A stretch of 51,794 nt of DNA from Lacticaseibacillus daqingensis (GCF_003946115.1 NZ_RHOH01000014.1:1-51794), one strand, 5' to 3'. Counted from the stretch's first letter, positions 35,249 through 43,195 are shown. The notes: a model not told the origin generated them from the letters alone. Numbers and translations are program-made.

Positions 35249-36118
35249 TTAATCCAGATTGACGTCCAGCAGGGCCAGGATGCGGTTGAGGTCCTGGGCG
35301 GTGGCAAAATCGATCTCGATTTTGCCTTTGCCCTTGGGGCTTTGGGCGATGTTGACCTTGGTGCCGAACTTATCGCCCAGCTGGTTCTCGCTGGCGCACA
35401 GGTAGGGCGACTTCGGCCGTTCCTTGGGCTTGGCCTTCTTGGCCCCGGCGTTCATCTGGGCGATCAGGTGCTCCAGCTGGCGCACGGTCAGATTCTCCGC
35501 GACCGTTTTCTTGGCCAGTGGGGTCAGCTTCTTCTTGTCCTTGAGCGACAGCAGCGTGCGGGCCTGACCCATCGATAGCTGGTTGTCGTTCAGCAGCTTT
35601 TTCACCTCGGCCGGCAGGGCCAAGAGGCGCAGGTAGTTGGCGATGTACGGCCGACTCTTGCCCAGGCGCTTGGACACTTCTTCCTGCGTCAGGTTGAGCT
35701 TCTTGATCAGCGTATCGTAGGCCTGCGCCTCGTCCAGCGGGGTGAGGTCTTCACGCTGCAGGTTTTCCAGCACCGCGATCTCCATCATGGCCGGATCATC
35801 GAAGGTGCGCACGATGGCCGGCACGGTGGTTTTGCCGGCGAGCTTAGACGCCCGGAAGCGCCGCTCGCCGGTGATGATCTCGTAACCACTGACGCTTTGG
35901 CGCACGATGATCGGCTGGAACACCCCGGTTTGGCGGATGGATTCCGCCAGGTCGTTCAGCGCGGCATCGTCAAAAATCTTGCGCGGCTGGTAGGGGTTGG
36001 GCCGGATGTCTTCCAGCGGCAGCTCCTCCACATTGGCCAGTGCGATATCCGGGCTTTCGAAGTCTTTGAAAATGGCTTCGATGCCGCGCCCTAGGCCTTT
36101 ATTATTCTTATTCACCAT
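35249..36118 (-). CDS. parB: chromosome partition protein ParB
   Basis: A 289-residue CTP-dependent DNA clamp that loads at parS sites and helps segregate the origin. The N-terminal CTPase/ParB motifs DIRPNPYQPRKIFDDAAL and the GERRFRASK arginine patch, and the central helix-turn-helix (LTQEEVSKRLGKSRPYIANY) that reads parS are clear; a C-terminal dimerisation part follows. The ATG overlaps the parA end by 11 nt. A parS-like site lies 2.5 kb away at 38630. Confidence 0.94.
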   Translation of the reverse strand: MVNKNNKGLGRGIEAIFKDFESPDIALANVEELPLEDIRPNPYQPRKIFDDAALNDLAESIRQTGVFQPIIVRQSVSGYEIITGERRFRASKLAGKTTVPAIVRTFDDPAMMEIAVLENLQREDLTPLDEAQAYDTLIKKLNLTQEEVSKRLGKSRPYIANYLRLLALPAEVKKLLNDNQLSMGQARTLLSLKDKKKLTPLAKKTVAENLTVRQLEHLIAQMNAGAKKAKPKERPKSPYLCASENQLGDKFGTKVNIAQSPKGKGKIEIDFATAQDLNRILALLDVNLD

Positions 36119-36875
36119 GAGCAGCTAACACTTCCTTTGTGAGTGCGGCGTAAACTTCCGCCCCTTTGGACTTGGGATCGTAGTCGATGATCGGCATCCC
36201 ATAGCTTGGCGCCTCGGCCAGGCGGGTGATGCGCGGAATGATGGTGGTGTAGACGCGCTCGCCGAAGTACTTCTTCACTTCCGCGATGACCTGGGCGCCC
36301 AGGTTCGTGCGCCGGTCGTACATCGTGAGCAGCACCCCTTCGATACTGAGGCTCGGGTTAAAATGCTTTTGCACCAGCCGCACCGTGTTCAGCAGCTGGC
36401 TCAGGCCTTCCAGCGCGTAGTACTCGCTTTGCACCGGGATCAGGATCGAGTTGGCGGCGGTGAAGGCGTTGATCGACAGTTGGCCCAACGACGGTGGGCA
36501 GTCGACCAGCACATAGTCGTAGTCGTCCTTGACCGCGTCGAGGCCCAGCTTCAGGCGCATCTCGCGGGCCATCTGGTTGGTCAGCTCGATCTCCGCGCCA
36601 GCCAGCTGAATGGTCGCAGGCACAATGTCCAGGCGCTCATGTTTCGTCTTAATGATGGCGTCTTGGATCGGGTCCTCGTTGACCAGCACATCGTAGATAT
36701 CCTTGCCGACTTCTGCCTTGGAGACCCCGATGCCACTGGTCGCATTCCCTTGCGCATCGGCGTCCACGATCAGGACGCGCTTGCCCGCACTGGCCAGGCA
36801 GGCCCCCAGGTTGATGGTTGTGGTCGTCTTGCCGACCCCGCCTTTTTGGTTCGCAATCGCAATGACGTGTGCCAT
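36108..36875 (-). CDS. parA: chromosome partition ATPase ParA (Soj)
   Basis: A 255-residue Walker-type ATPase that binds DNA without sequence preference and works with ParB. The deviant Walker A KGGVGKTTTTIN (about 10-21), switch motifs DADAQGNATSGIG and VLVDCPPSLG, and the C-terminal NQKGG-family blocks are intact. ATG 36875 follows AGAGGTAACGGC; the frame is open above without a site. It lies 4 nt after noc and overlaps parB, so the three are translationally coupled. Confidence 0.95.
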   Translation of the reverse strand: MAHVIAIANQKGGVGKTTTTINLGACLASAGKRVLIVDADAQGNATSGIGVSKAEVGKDIYDVLVNEDPIQDAIIKTKHERLDIVPATIQLAGAEIELTNQMAREMRLKLGLDAVKDDYDYVLVDCPPSLGQLSINAFTAANSILIPVQSEYYALEGLSQLLNTVRLVQKHFNPSLSIEGVLLTMYDRRTNLGAQVIAEVKKYFGERVYTTIIPRITRLAEAPSYGMPIIDYDPKSKGAEVYAALTKEVLAAHGE

Positions 36876-36879
36876 GCCG

Positions 36880-37767
36880 TTACCTCTTTTCCTTCGGCAG
36901 CTCAACAATGAACCGGTAAGCGTCCGCTGTCTCGTCCTGTGTGACGGTCGCCTTCAAGCCGCTTTTTTGGATCAGTTGCACGGACTGCTTGAGCGTGTTG
37001 AGCGCCATGCGCGTGTCGTGCGTCTTGATCATCTTGCGCTGCCGCTTGGCCGGCTTATCGGCCGCGTCGTCAGTCGGTGCGGGCGTGGCTTGGGGCTCAG
37101 GCTCAGGGGTCGCTTCGGGTTCCGGCTGCGGATTCACCATCGCGTCAACAGCGGCCTGTGTTTCCTTCACGGTCAGCGAATCGGTCAGGATCTCGTGCAG
37201 CAAGAGCTGTTGCTGGTAGTCGTCCGCCTTGAGCAGCGCGCGGCCGTGGCGCTCGGTCAGGTCACCGGCCATGATGGCCTCCTGCACCGGGGTCGACAGC
37301 TTCAGCAGACGCAGCTTGTTGGCCACGAACGACTGGCTTTTGCCCAGCTGCTGGGCCAGCGCCTGCTGGGTCATCTCATTGAGCTGCATCAGCTCAACAT
37401 ACGCCCGCGCCTCTTCGATCGGTGACAGGCCCTCACGCTGCAGGTTCTCGATCAGCGCCATGGCGGCGGATTCCTCATCCGTCATCTTCTGCACCAGCGC
37501 CGGCGCCGTTTCAAAATGCAACGACTGCATCGCCCGAAAGCGCCGCTCGCCGGCGATGATCTCGTATTGCCCCGGCGCGTACTCGCGCACGACGATCGGC
37601 TGGAGCAACCCGTGCGCCTTGATGGTCGCCGCCAGTTCCGCGATCGCTTCGTCGGTGAAGACCTTGCGCGGCTGGAACCGGTTGGGCACGATCGCCGTTA
37701 AGGGCAAGTCCCGCACGACAGTTTCTGCCGGTGCGGTTGGTTTTTTCTTATTAAAGAACAATGCCAC
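36880..37767 (-). CDS. noc: nucleoid occlusion protein Noc (ParB family)
   Basis: A 295-residue ParB paralogue. In Bacilli, Noc binds its own sites and the membrane and blocks division over the nucleoid. The product starts VALFFNKKKPTAP, where the FFNKK stretch fits the short membrane-binding helix at the start of Noc. The ParB motifs (VPNRFQPRKVF, GERRFRAMQ) and helix-turn-helix (MTQQALAQQLGKSQSFVANK) follow. A Pro/Glu-rich insert (about residues 215-245) precedes the C-terminal part. The start is GTG 37767 after GAGGAGG; a much longer open frame upstream is a by-product of high GC. Its DNA site cannot be told here. Confidence 0.88.
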   Translation of the reverse strand: MALFFNKKKPTAPAETVVRDLPLTAIVPNRFQPRKVFTDEAIAELAATIKAHGLLQPIVVREYAPGQYEIIAGERRFRAMQSLHFETAPALVQKMTDEESAAMALIENLQREGLSPIEEARAYVELMQLNEMTQQALAQQLGKSQSFVANKLRLLKLSTPVQEAIMAGDLTERHGRALLKADDYQQQLLLHEILTDSLTVKETQAAVDAMVNPQPEPEATPEPEPQATPAPTDDAADKPAKRQRKMIKTHDTRMALNTLKQSVQLIQKSGLKATVTQDETADAYRFIVELPKEKR

Positions 37768-37790
37768 GATGTCTGACCTCCTCAGATGAC

Positions 37791-38522
37791 TCAGTGTGCG
37801 CCCAGCGGTGCCTTGCTTGGGGTCCCGGGTTTGCGCGGAAATTGTTTCGGGGTGGCGGCAACTTTCTGGATCACCACCAGCGAGCGCGGATCGCCCGTTT
37901 CCGGTAGCGTGGTGTCGATCGTCTCGACCAGCTTGCCACCGAGTTGCGCGATGGCGGATTTCGCCTGCGCCAGCTCGCTTTCGCCGCGGCTCCCCTTCAT
38001 GGCGACGAACTGACCGCCCACTTTGACCAGCGGCAGGCACAGCTCTGCGAGCACATTCAACGGCGCCACCGCACGGGCGGTCACCAAGTCGTAGGCCTCG
38101 CGGTGGGGACTCTTCTTGCCCGCAAACGTCTCGGCGCGGTCATGGAACAGGTGCACCCGTTCCAACCCGAGCTGGTGGCACAGCAAGTCGAGAAAGCCGA
38201 TGCGCTTGTTCAGCGAGTCCACAATGGTCACATCCAGGTCCGGGTAAAGGATCTTCACAGGCAGCGACGGGAACCCAGCGCCGGCACCCACATCGCACAG
38301 CTTCAGCCCTGGCGTGGCCACCTGCGGCGCCGCCTGCGTCAGCAGAATGGAATCCAAAAAATGCTTGAGGTAGACGTCCCCGAGCGCGGTGATCGCCGTC
38401 AGGTTCATCTTCTCGTTTTCTGCCACCAGCACCGAATAGTACGTCTTGAATTGCGCCAGTTGGGCGGGGCTGTTCGGCAGCCCACGCGCGGCCAGTTCCT
38501 GCTGGAATTGGTGCTCATCCAT
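37791..38522 (-). CDS. rsmG: 16S rRNA (guanine527-N7)-methyltransferase
   Basis: A 243-residue SAM-dependent enzyme that methylates G527 of 16S rRNA. The N-terminal [14 protein letters not shown] block, SAM motif [17 protein letters not shown] (about 75-91), [10 protein letters not shown] and [20 protein letters not shown] are all typical. ATG 38522 follows GGGGGACA. First gene of the rsmG-noc-parA-parB run; promoter TTGTGG-17-TAAACT lies at 38586-38614, next to the parS-like site. Confidence 0.95.
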   Translation of the reverse strand: MDEHQFQQELAARGLPNSPAQLAQFKTYYSVLVAENEKMNLTAITALGDVYLKHFLDSILLTQAAPQVATPGLKLCDVGAGAGFPSLPVKILYPDLDVTIVDSLNKRIGFLDLLCHQLGLERVHLFHDRAETFAGKKSPHREAYDLVTARAVAPLNVLAELCLPLVKVGGQFVAMKGSRGESELAQAKSAIAQLGGKLVETIDTTLPETGDPRSLVVIQKVAATPKQFPRKPGTPSKAPLGAH

Positions 38523-38585
38523 GCGCCTGTCCCCCTCATCATCTCGTGTTTCTGTGAAACAGCAAGCCGTTTCACGGCCACGTCT

Positions 38586-38614
38586 AGTTTAACGTAAAAC
38601 AGGCATTCCCACAA
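38586..38614 (-). promoter_or_regulatory. promoter of rsmG
   Basis: Minus-strand TTGTGG (38609-38614), 17-nt spacer, TAAACT (38586-38591). Confidence 0.55.
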
Positions 38615-38629
38615 CTGCCAGGCCGGGCC

Positions 38630-38645
38630 TGTTTCACATGAAACA
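38630..38645. promoter_or_regulatory. parS-like site
   Basis: TGTTTCACATGAAACA, one base away from the Bacilli parS palindrome TGTTTCACGTGAAACA, between the divergent rsmG and gatD promoters. A 15-nt look-alike, TGTTTCTGTGAAACA, lies at 38547-38561. Confidence 0.8.
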
Positions 38646-38718
38646 TCCGGCTGTTGCATTGCCCACAACTGTGTTAAACTCTATCGTAATTACCGGACGC
38701 ATCCAGATGGAGGACCTC

Positions 38719-39381
38719 ATGACTGAAACAATCAAAATCGCGTACCTGTACGAAGACCTCATGAACACTTACGGTGACAGCGGTGATGTCAAGATCCTGC
38801 GCTACTGGCTGGAACAGGCGGGCTACGCCGTGGCGGTCGATAACATCAGCCTCGATGCCCCGTTTGACGCGATGACTTACGATTTCGTTTTCTTCGGTGG
38901 CGGCCAGGACTATGAGCAGACGGTCGTGGCCAAGGACCTCCCGCGGCTCAAGGACACGCTCACCGATTACATCGAAGCCGGCAAGCCGATGCTCGCCATC
39001 TGTGGCGGCTATCAGCTGCTGGGCAGCTACTACAAGACCGCGACCGGCACCGTGATCCCGGGGCTCGGCATCCTGCCCCTGCACACCGTGTTCAAAGCCG
39101 ACAGCCGCATGATCGGCGACACCGAGTTTGAAACCGAGTTCGGCCTCGTCCGCGCCTTCGAGAACCACAGCGGCCGCACCTACTTCGATGACAAGGCCCA
39201 GCTCAAGCCGCTGGGTAAAATGGTTCAAGGCTACGGCAACAACCCCGATGACGGCGTCGAAGGCATGCGCTACAAGAACACCTTCGGCAGCTACGCGCAC
39301 GGCCCGATCCTGCGCAACGACAACATCGCCAAAGCGATCGCCCAGCTGATCATTGACAATCGGGCAGCCGTCACCGCCTGA
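38719..39381 (+). CDS. gatD: lipid II isoglutaminyl synthase subunit GatD
   Basis: A 220-residue class I glutamine amidotransferase-like protein of the CobB/CobQ group. GatD frees ammonia from glutamine for MurT, which amidates D-Glu of lipid II. The nucleophile Cys95 (MLAICGGYQLLG), Arg130 and catalytic His194 (SYAHGPI) sit within a few residues of the positions known in Staphylococcus aureus GatD. ATG 38719 follows TGGAGG. The usual partner gene murT is not adjacent or elsewhere in the window, which is odd for a two-subunit enzyme. Divergent from rsmG across the parS-like site. Confidence 0.9.
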   Translation: MTETIKIAYLYEDLMNTYGDSGDVKILRYWLEQAGYAVAVDNISLDAPFDAMTYDFVFFGGGQDYEQTVVAKDLPRLKDTLTDYIEAGKPMLAICGGYQLLGSYYKTATGTVIPGLGILPLHTVFKADSRMIGDTEFETEFGLVRAFENHSGRTYFDDKAQLKPLGKMVQGYGNNPDDGVEGMRYKNTFGSYAHGPILRNDNIAKAIAQLIIDNRAAVTA

Positions 39382-39389
39382 GCACACAA

Positions 39390-39424
39390 AAGCGCCGACC
39401 TTTTTCTTCAAAAGGCCGGCGCTA
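39390..39424. terminator. bidirectional terminator
   Basis: AGCGCCGACCTTTT / AAAAGGCCGGCGCT stem with one mismatch, between converging genes. Confidence 0.85.
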
Positions 39425-39433
39425 TTTTGATGT

Positions 39434-39844
39434 TCAAATGGCCTCGCCGTCGATCAAATCGCCGGCGTTCGGGCCGGCGTCCAGCTTGTAGATGCGCTGC
39501 ACCGGAATGACCACGGCCGCCACCGCTGGCGGCAACTGGTGCGCCTTCGCATACGCCAAGGCGTCTTCATATATCTGGTCATCCGTGTGAAACTCGGCCA
39601 GGCCCTCGAAGCGGTACCCCTTGAACTTGGCGTGATCCACGACCGCCACGGCCGCCTTGTGACTCGCCTGAAGATTCGCCCACGCCTGCTTGGCCGTGTG
39701 CTCGTTGTAGATCAGGTGGTGGGCATCCAGTACCCGCATCGTGCCTTTCGGGCCGACCTGCGGATCGCCGGCCGCATCCGCGGTCGCCAAGAAGCTGAGC
39801 TGGTCCTTTAACATCTGTTGCATGTCCTCTGTCAGTGTTGCCAT
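39434..39844 (-). CDS. pyridoxamine 5'-phosphate oxidase family protein
   Basis: A 136-residue split-barrel flavin-binding protein. The N-terminal block LSFLATADAAGDPQVGPKG and the strand after it (GTMRVLDAHHLIYNE) mark the PPOX/FMN-binding fold. Members reduce or bind flavin or F420-like cofactors; the true PdxH residues are not evident, so vitamin B6 synthesis is not claimed. AAAGGATC lies before ATG 39844. A 19-nt sequence upstream at 39886-39904 resembles one before the lactate oxidase gene. Confidence 0.83.
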   Translation of the reverse strand: MATLTEDMQQMLKDQLSFLATADAAGDPQVGPKGTMRVLDAHHLIYNEHTAKQAWANLQASHKAAVAVVDHAKFKGYRFEGLAEFHTDDQIYEDALAYAKAHQLPPAVAAVVIPVQRIYKLDAGPNAGDLIDGEAI

Positions 39845-39885
39845 TGTTGGTCAGATCCTTTCACCATTAAACTCACAACGACATT

Positions 39886-39904
39886 CTAACAAAAAGTAAG
39901 TAAC
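39886..39904. promoter_or_regulatory. candidate shared operator, PPOX copy
   Basis: CTAACAAAAAGTAAGTAAC overlaps the promoter region of the PPOX gene and matches the element at 42193-42212 at most positions. It resembles sites of HxlR-type redox regulators as I remember them. Confidence 0.35.
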
Positions 39905-39921
39905 AATGCGAGGGCTTGGCC

Positions 39922-40101
39922 TCAATTCGACTGATGCGGCCACCAGGTGACAATGAGAAGCGCTAGCCCGGCACCCATCAGGACCCCGAGCGCGCCGACG
40001 CCAAACACATTGGGCACCGGCTGCTGCCAAAGGGCCCACAGCCCGACTGCGGCTGCCAATACGCCGACGACGAGCATGCCTGTAAGGGTGAAACGTCGCA
40101 T
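39922..40101 (-). CDS. small membrane protein, 59 residues
   Basis: Two hydrophobic segments (LTGMLVVGVLAAAVGLWALW and GVGALGVLMGAGLALLIVTWW) joined by a short turn (QQPVPNVF) and a basic start (MRRF). AAAGGAGG lies before ATG 40101. Function unknown; similar two-helix proteins are common in lactobacilli. It follows the 76-residue protein gene, after that gene's terminator. Confidence 0.7.
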   Translation of the reverse strand: MRRFTLTGMLVVGVLAAAVGLWALWQQPVPNVFGVGALGVLMGAGLALLIVTWWPHQSN

Positions 40102-40120
40102 GGAAAGCCTCCTTTCAAGC

Positions 40121-40153
40121 GAACGGGCTGCCCCCAAGTTGGGGCAGCCCGCC
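40121..40153 (-). terminator. terminator after the 76-residue protein gene
   Basis: CGGGCTGCCCC / GGGGCAGCCCG perfect stem. The tail on the minus strand is TTCGCTTG, so the T run is weak. Confidence 0.6.
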
Positions 40154-40156
40154 GTT

Positions 40157-40387
40157 TTATAAATGTGCCAAAATCGTGTAGCGCGTTGCTGGCGCCTCAC
40201 CAGCCTCTGGATCAACATCCGCGCCTTCGTAGAACACGGCGAACTTGCCGGTTTCGTCCTTCGCCACAACAAGGCCCTGATCGGCGGCGTGCTGCACCTT
40301 GAAGATCTCGGCGCTGCGCCGCGCGGCCTGAAAGTCAAAATCACGGGCGATCGCATCGCCGGGATTGAAGAAAATTGTCTCGTCCAT
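40157..40387 (-). CDS. hypothetical protein, 76 residues
   Basis: A small acidic soluble protein (start MDETIFFNPGDAIARDFDFQ) without cysteines or membrane segments. I cannot name a family. ATG 40387 has GGAG 9 nt upstream; an ATG three codons earlier overlaps that site. It lies 40 nt after the flavodoxin gene on the same strand and may be co-transcribed with it. Confidence 0.65.
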   Translation of the reverse strand: MDETIFFNPGDAIARDFDFQAARRSAEIFKVQHAADQGLVVAKDETGKFAVFYEGADVDPEAGEAPATRYTILAHL

Positions 40388-40427
40388 CTGTCGCATCTCC
40401 TTTACTCAGGAGGGCGGCCCACCGCCA

Positions 40428-40895
40428 TCAGGCTTGGCCGTGCAACTCCTGAAGCTTGGCCATGACACTCTTTGTGAACTGGGCAAACGCCGGCATATCG
40501 GCGTCTGTTGCGTTTTGTTCGATTTTAACGGTAGCGGCACCACGCACCGCGCCGCTCGCGCGCAAGGCGGCGGTGAACAGGTCTGGGGCGGTATTGTAGT
40601 CATCCCCGTAGAACGGGTCACCGGTGCCGACCACGCCAAACACAACGGGCCGCGCCGACAGATCCACCGCGGTAAGGTCGGCGTAAAAGTCCTCCGCCTC
40701 CTCTGGGGTCGTGCCGCCAGACCACGTGTAAGTCGCCAGGATCACCGCATCATAATCCGCCAGCGTTGCCGCATCGGTTTGCTGCATGGTCCCGGTCGTC
40801 ACCGTGGCGCCCACGTGTTTGAAGAACTGGGTCAGGATCCGCGCCATTCCTTTGGCGTTCCCCGTAATTGACGCATACAAAATCAAGACCTTCAT
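40428..40895 (-). CDS. flavodoxin
   Basis: A 155-residue FMN-binding electron carrier. The phosphate loop ILYASITGNAKGMA (about 4-17, canonical T-x-T-G-N-T/A), the ATYTWSGGTTPEEAEDF aromatic loop and VFGVVGTGDPFYGD C-terminal FMN loop are present. ATG 40895 follows GGAAGG; the GTG at 40904 is part of that site. A -10 TATAAT lies at about 40917-40922. Lactobacilli use flavodoxins with few known partners; the nearby lactate and NADH oxidases suggest a redox setting. Confidence 0.9.
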   Translation of the reverse strand: MKVLILYASITGNAKGMARILTQFFKHVGATVTTGTMQQTDAATLADYDAVILATYTWSGGTTPEEAEDFYADLTAVDLSARPVVFGVVGTGDPFYGDDYNTAPDLFTAALRASGAVRGAATVKIEQNATDADMPAFAQFTKSVMAKLQELHGQA

Positions 40896-40966
40896 CGCAC
40901 TCACCTTCCTGTCTTAATTATACCCACTCCGCGCCCATTGGAAAAGCGTTCATGCGCGCAACCACA

Positions 40967-41013
40967 AAAGGTGCCGGGCCAGCCGCATCGCTGCGGGCCA
41001 ACTCGGCACCTTT
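40967..41013. terminator. bidirectional terminator
   Basis: AAAAGGTGCCG / CGGCACCTTTT outer stem and GGCC / GGCC inner pairs; it follows lctO on the minus strand. Confidence 0.8.
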
Positions 41014-41021
41014 TTCATCGC

Positions 41022-42137
41022 TTAGTCCGTATAACTGAAATGCGTCAGTGGGGCGTGCTTGACGTCTTCAATCGTCTTGGTGCCGGCCAGCTGCATCGTA
41101 ATTTCAAGCTCGTGGTTCAGCGCCTCAAAGACACTCTGCACCCCTTGTGCCCCACCAAGTGCCAAACCGTAAACCACTGGCCGCCCGATGGCCACCAGGT
41201 CCGCGCCGCTGGCCAACGCTTTGAAAACGTGGCTCCCGCGCCGCACGCCAGAGTCAAAGATGATCGGTACCTGATGGTTGACCGCCTTGGCGATGGCCGG
41301 CAGCACATCAAAGGAAGCAGGGCCCCCGTTGAGCTGACGACCGCCGTGATTGGACACGTAGATGCCAGCCGCCCCGGCCCCAATCGCACGCAAGGCGTCT
41401 TCTGGGGACTCGATCCCCTTCACGATCACCGGCAGGTCGGTGTACTCGGCAATGCGCCGCACATCGTCTGGGCCGATCTTCTGGGCCGCCGCGGCGTAAA
41501 TCTCGCCGATGCCCTTCCCTTTGCCGTCGCCATCCGAGAACTTCTGGAGGTTCGCCATTGGGATCGGGAACTGGAAGTTGTTGATGATATCTTGCTCGCG
41601 GTAGCCATCCACCGTTGCGTCCACCGTCAGCAGAATCGCCTTGACACCGGCCTTTTTCGCCTCATCCAGCAGGCTGTAGTTAAAGTCCCAGTCCTTGCTC
41701 ATGTACAGCTGGAAGAATTGCGGGGCGCCCGCACCGGCCGCCGCGGTGTCAGCGATCGACGTTGACGCGTACGTGCTTTGGCTCATCAGGCCGCCGACCG
41801 CGGCGACCCCCTTAGCCGTATCCGTTTCCCCCTTGGCGTGCGCTAGGCCCTGCGCGGCCACTGGCGCCATCATGATGGGCGTCTTCAGATCCAGCCCGAA
41901 GACCGTGGTCGCGGTGCTCGGGGCCTCAATCTCGGACAACGCCTTAGGGACGATCTGAGCGTGGGTGAACGCCTTGGTGTTTTGCGCTAAGGTCCAATCA
42001 TCCTCTGCACCGCCAACGATGTAGCCGAAGCCACCGGTTGGAATGATGGCCTGCGCCTGCTTCTCCAGGCTCGGCAAGTTGACGATAGCCAGCTGTTTCT
42101 CGTTATCACTTTGTTCATAACCATTCACGATTGTCAT
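41022..42137 (-). CDS. lctO: L-lactate oxidase (FMN-dependent alpha-hydroxyacid oxidase)
   Basis: A 371-residue FMN enzyme that oxidises L-lactate with O2 to pyruvate and H2O2. Every active-site residue I remember for the Aerococcus enzyme appears one position earlier: Tyr39, Ala94, Tyr145, Arg180, Tyr214, Lys240, His264 and Arg267 (VSNHGGRQLNGG). This makes lactate oxidase more likely than glycolate or mandelate enzymes. ATG 42137 follows GGGAGG; an ATG at 42152 lies before that site. The promoter region has TATAGT and a candidate operator at 42193. The H2O2 it makes fits with the oxygen-related genes around it. Confidence 0.92.
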   Translation of the reverse strand: MTIVNGYEQSDNEKQLAIVNLPSLEKQAQAIIPTGGFGYIVGGAEDDWTLAQNTKAFTHAQIVPKALSEIEAPSTATTVFGLDLKTPIMMAPVAAQGLAHAKGETDTAKGVAAVGGLMSQSTYASTSIADTAAAGAGAPQFFQLYMSKDWDFNYSLLDEAKKAGVKAILLTVDATVDGYREQDIINNFQFPIPMANLQKFSDGDGKGKGIGEIYAAAAQKIGPDDVRRIAEYTDLPVIVKGIESPEDALRAIGAGAAGIYVSNHGGRQLNGGPASFDVLPAIAKAVNHQVPIIFDSGVRRGSHVFKALASGADLVAIGRPVVYGLALGGAQGVQSVFEALNHELEITMQLAGTKTIEDVKHAPLTHFSYTD

Positions 42138-42192
42138 GATGAGACCTCCCAATGATCGACGCCTGCGCGTCGTTTATGGGATCACTATAACA

Positions 42193-42212
42193 CTTACAAA
42201 AAGAAAGTAAAC
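42193..42212. promoter_or_regulatory. candidate shared operator, lctO copy
   Basis: CTTACAAAAAGAAAGTAAAC overlaps the lctO promoter, between -35-like TTTACT and the -10 TATAGT on the minus strand. Similar to 39886-39904. Confidence 0.35.
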
Positions 42213-42229
42213 AGTTAGGCTTGTGAAAT

Positions 42230-42526
42230 TTACACGGCCACGGGGTCATCGACGCGCAGAATGTAGTGCACCGCCTCCGCCAACTGGCGTTCCGAAAAAA
42301 AGCGCACGTCCTTTTTGGCACCCAAATTATCGATCTCGATCACCGGTTCAAACCCGCCAAAACTGCGCAGCTCCCGCCGCAGCCAGGCATCCCACACCGC
42401 GGTGATCAGCCCCTGGTCGTTGGCCAGGTTGCGCCGAATGATCACGTTCTTGTTCTCAAAGCGCCGCACCCGAAGCGGCGTTTCCTGCCGGTCAGCCAAT
42501 TCACTCAAGTAAGCAAAATGATCCAT
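42230..42526 (-). CDS. hypothetical protein, 98 residues
   Basis: A soluble, charged protein (start MDHFAYLSELADRQETPLRV) that I cannot place in a family. It has a run of basic residues (RVRRFENKNVIIRRN) and an acidic end. ATG 42526 follows GAAAGGATG. Its 5' leader (42527-42660) carries the 3' module of the R1 repeat (copy F) and a -10 TATAAT at about 42663. The neighbours do not tell its role. Confidence 0.65.
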   Translation of the reverse strand: MDHFAYLSELADRQETPLRVRRFENKNVIIRRNLANDQGLITAVWDAWLRRELRSFGGFEPVIEIDNLGAKKDVRFFSERQLAEAVHYILRVDDPVAV

Positions 42527-42620
42527 GAGGGCACATCCTTTCAGAGCGCAGAGAAGCGCGGTCTTAGCGGTTAGGTGGCAAAACTCGGATACTTGAGCAT
42601 TCGTAGACGGGGCACTATCG
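42527..42620 (-). repeat. R1 structured leader repeat, copy F (3' module)
   Basis: On the minus strand CCGCTAAGACCG and GCTTCTCTGCGCTCTGA match copy D at 27 of 30 positions, followed by AAGGATG. The 5' half is diverged. Confidence 0.55.
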
Positions 42621-42889
42621 CATCGACCTCATCGAATCCTAATCGCTCCCAATCCTTACCTCCATTATACAAACAAACGTTCGCTTACGCAAGCAAAGTG
42701 TGTGCCGACCGATCAACCCAATTATGAGAACCTAGCCGCCCGTTTTTCGCGACTTTTTAGCTTTCCTGCGATACTTTCATCAGCAGAATAAGTGAGATGA
42801 ACGGTGGTACACCCAACGAAGGAAGGTGATGCCGATGGTGGATTAGCCATGGTGTCCGAATCGTCGAGTTCCGTGGCGCATGAGGGTGC

Positions 42890-42993
42890 CGTCCAAGACA
42901 GCCTACCACTCGCGCCTAAGTGCGGGCGCAAGCGTCAGGCTGTCTTAGCCCAACCCTCATAACCGCGCCACTCCACTCTGGGCCCGGAAGGAG
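42890..42993 (+). repeat. R1 structured leader repeat, copy C
   Basis: Outer stem AAGACAGCCT / AGGCTGTCTT (10 bp, perfect; 42895-42904 with 42937-42946), inner stem GCGCC / GGCGC with loop TAAGTGC, flanked by ACTC and AAGC. It ends in GCGCCACTCCACTCTGG, close to copy B, then GGAAGGAG of the next gene. The rest of the gap 42527-43000 shows no gene I trust. Confidence 0.7.
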
Positions 42994-43000
42994 TACAGCT

Positions 43001-43156
43001 ATGTGGTTGATCGCTGAAATTTCAACGATCACCTTCGTCATTTCAGCGCTGGTTGGAACGACTAATGTGCTAACGTATTGGGTCGAAGCAATCGAACGGC
43101 TGCTCAGAGCGGCCGTTAAGCTGGTGACATACTTTCGTGAAATAACGAAAAGGTAG
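43001..43156 (+). CDS. candidate type I toxin, 51-residue membrane peptide
   Basis: A 51-codon gene. The product begins MWLIAEISTITFVISALVGT, a membrane-crossing segment, followed by an amphipathic stretch rich in basic residues (AIERLLRAAVKLVTYFREITKR, quoted to 20: IERLLRAAVKLVTYFREITK). GGAAGGAG lies 6 nt before ATG 43001. The 3' flank is transcribed from the opposite strand by a strong promoter (43283-43311), and the two RNAs share terminator DNA, as in TxpA/RatA- or BsrG/SR4-type loci. I know no family for this peptide, so toxicity is an inference from layout. Confidence 0.55.
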   Translation: MWLIAEISTITFVISALVGTTNVLTYWVEAIERLLRAAVKLVTYFREITKR

Positions 43157-43157
43157 C

Positions 43158-43195
43158 AAAAAAGCCGCATCCCATTCACCCGGCGATTGCGGCTT
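43158..43195. terminator. terminator of the antisense RNA
   Basis: AAGCCGCA / TGCGGCTT with TTTTTT on the minus strand; the plus-strand tail (GATTGC) is weak, so it mainly serves the antisense RNA. Confidence 0.65.

Noticed and set aside
37768-38040. N-terminal extension of Noc by 91 residues
   Set aside because: It would overlap rsmG almost fully and has Arg/Gly-rich random makeup; GTG 37767 has a strong ribosome site.
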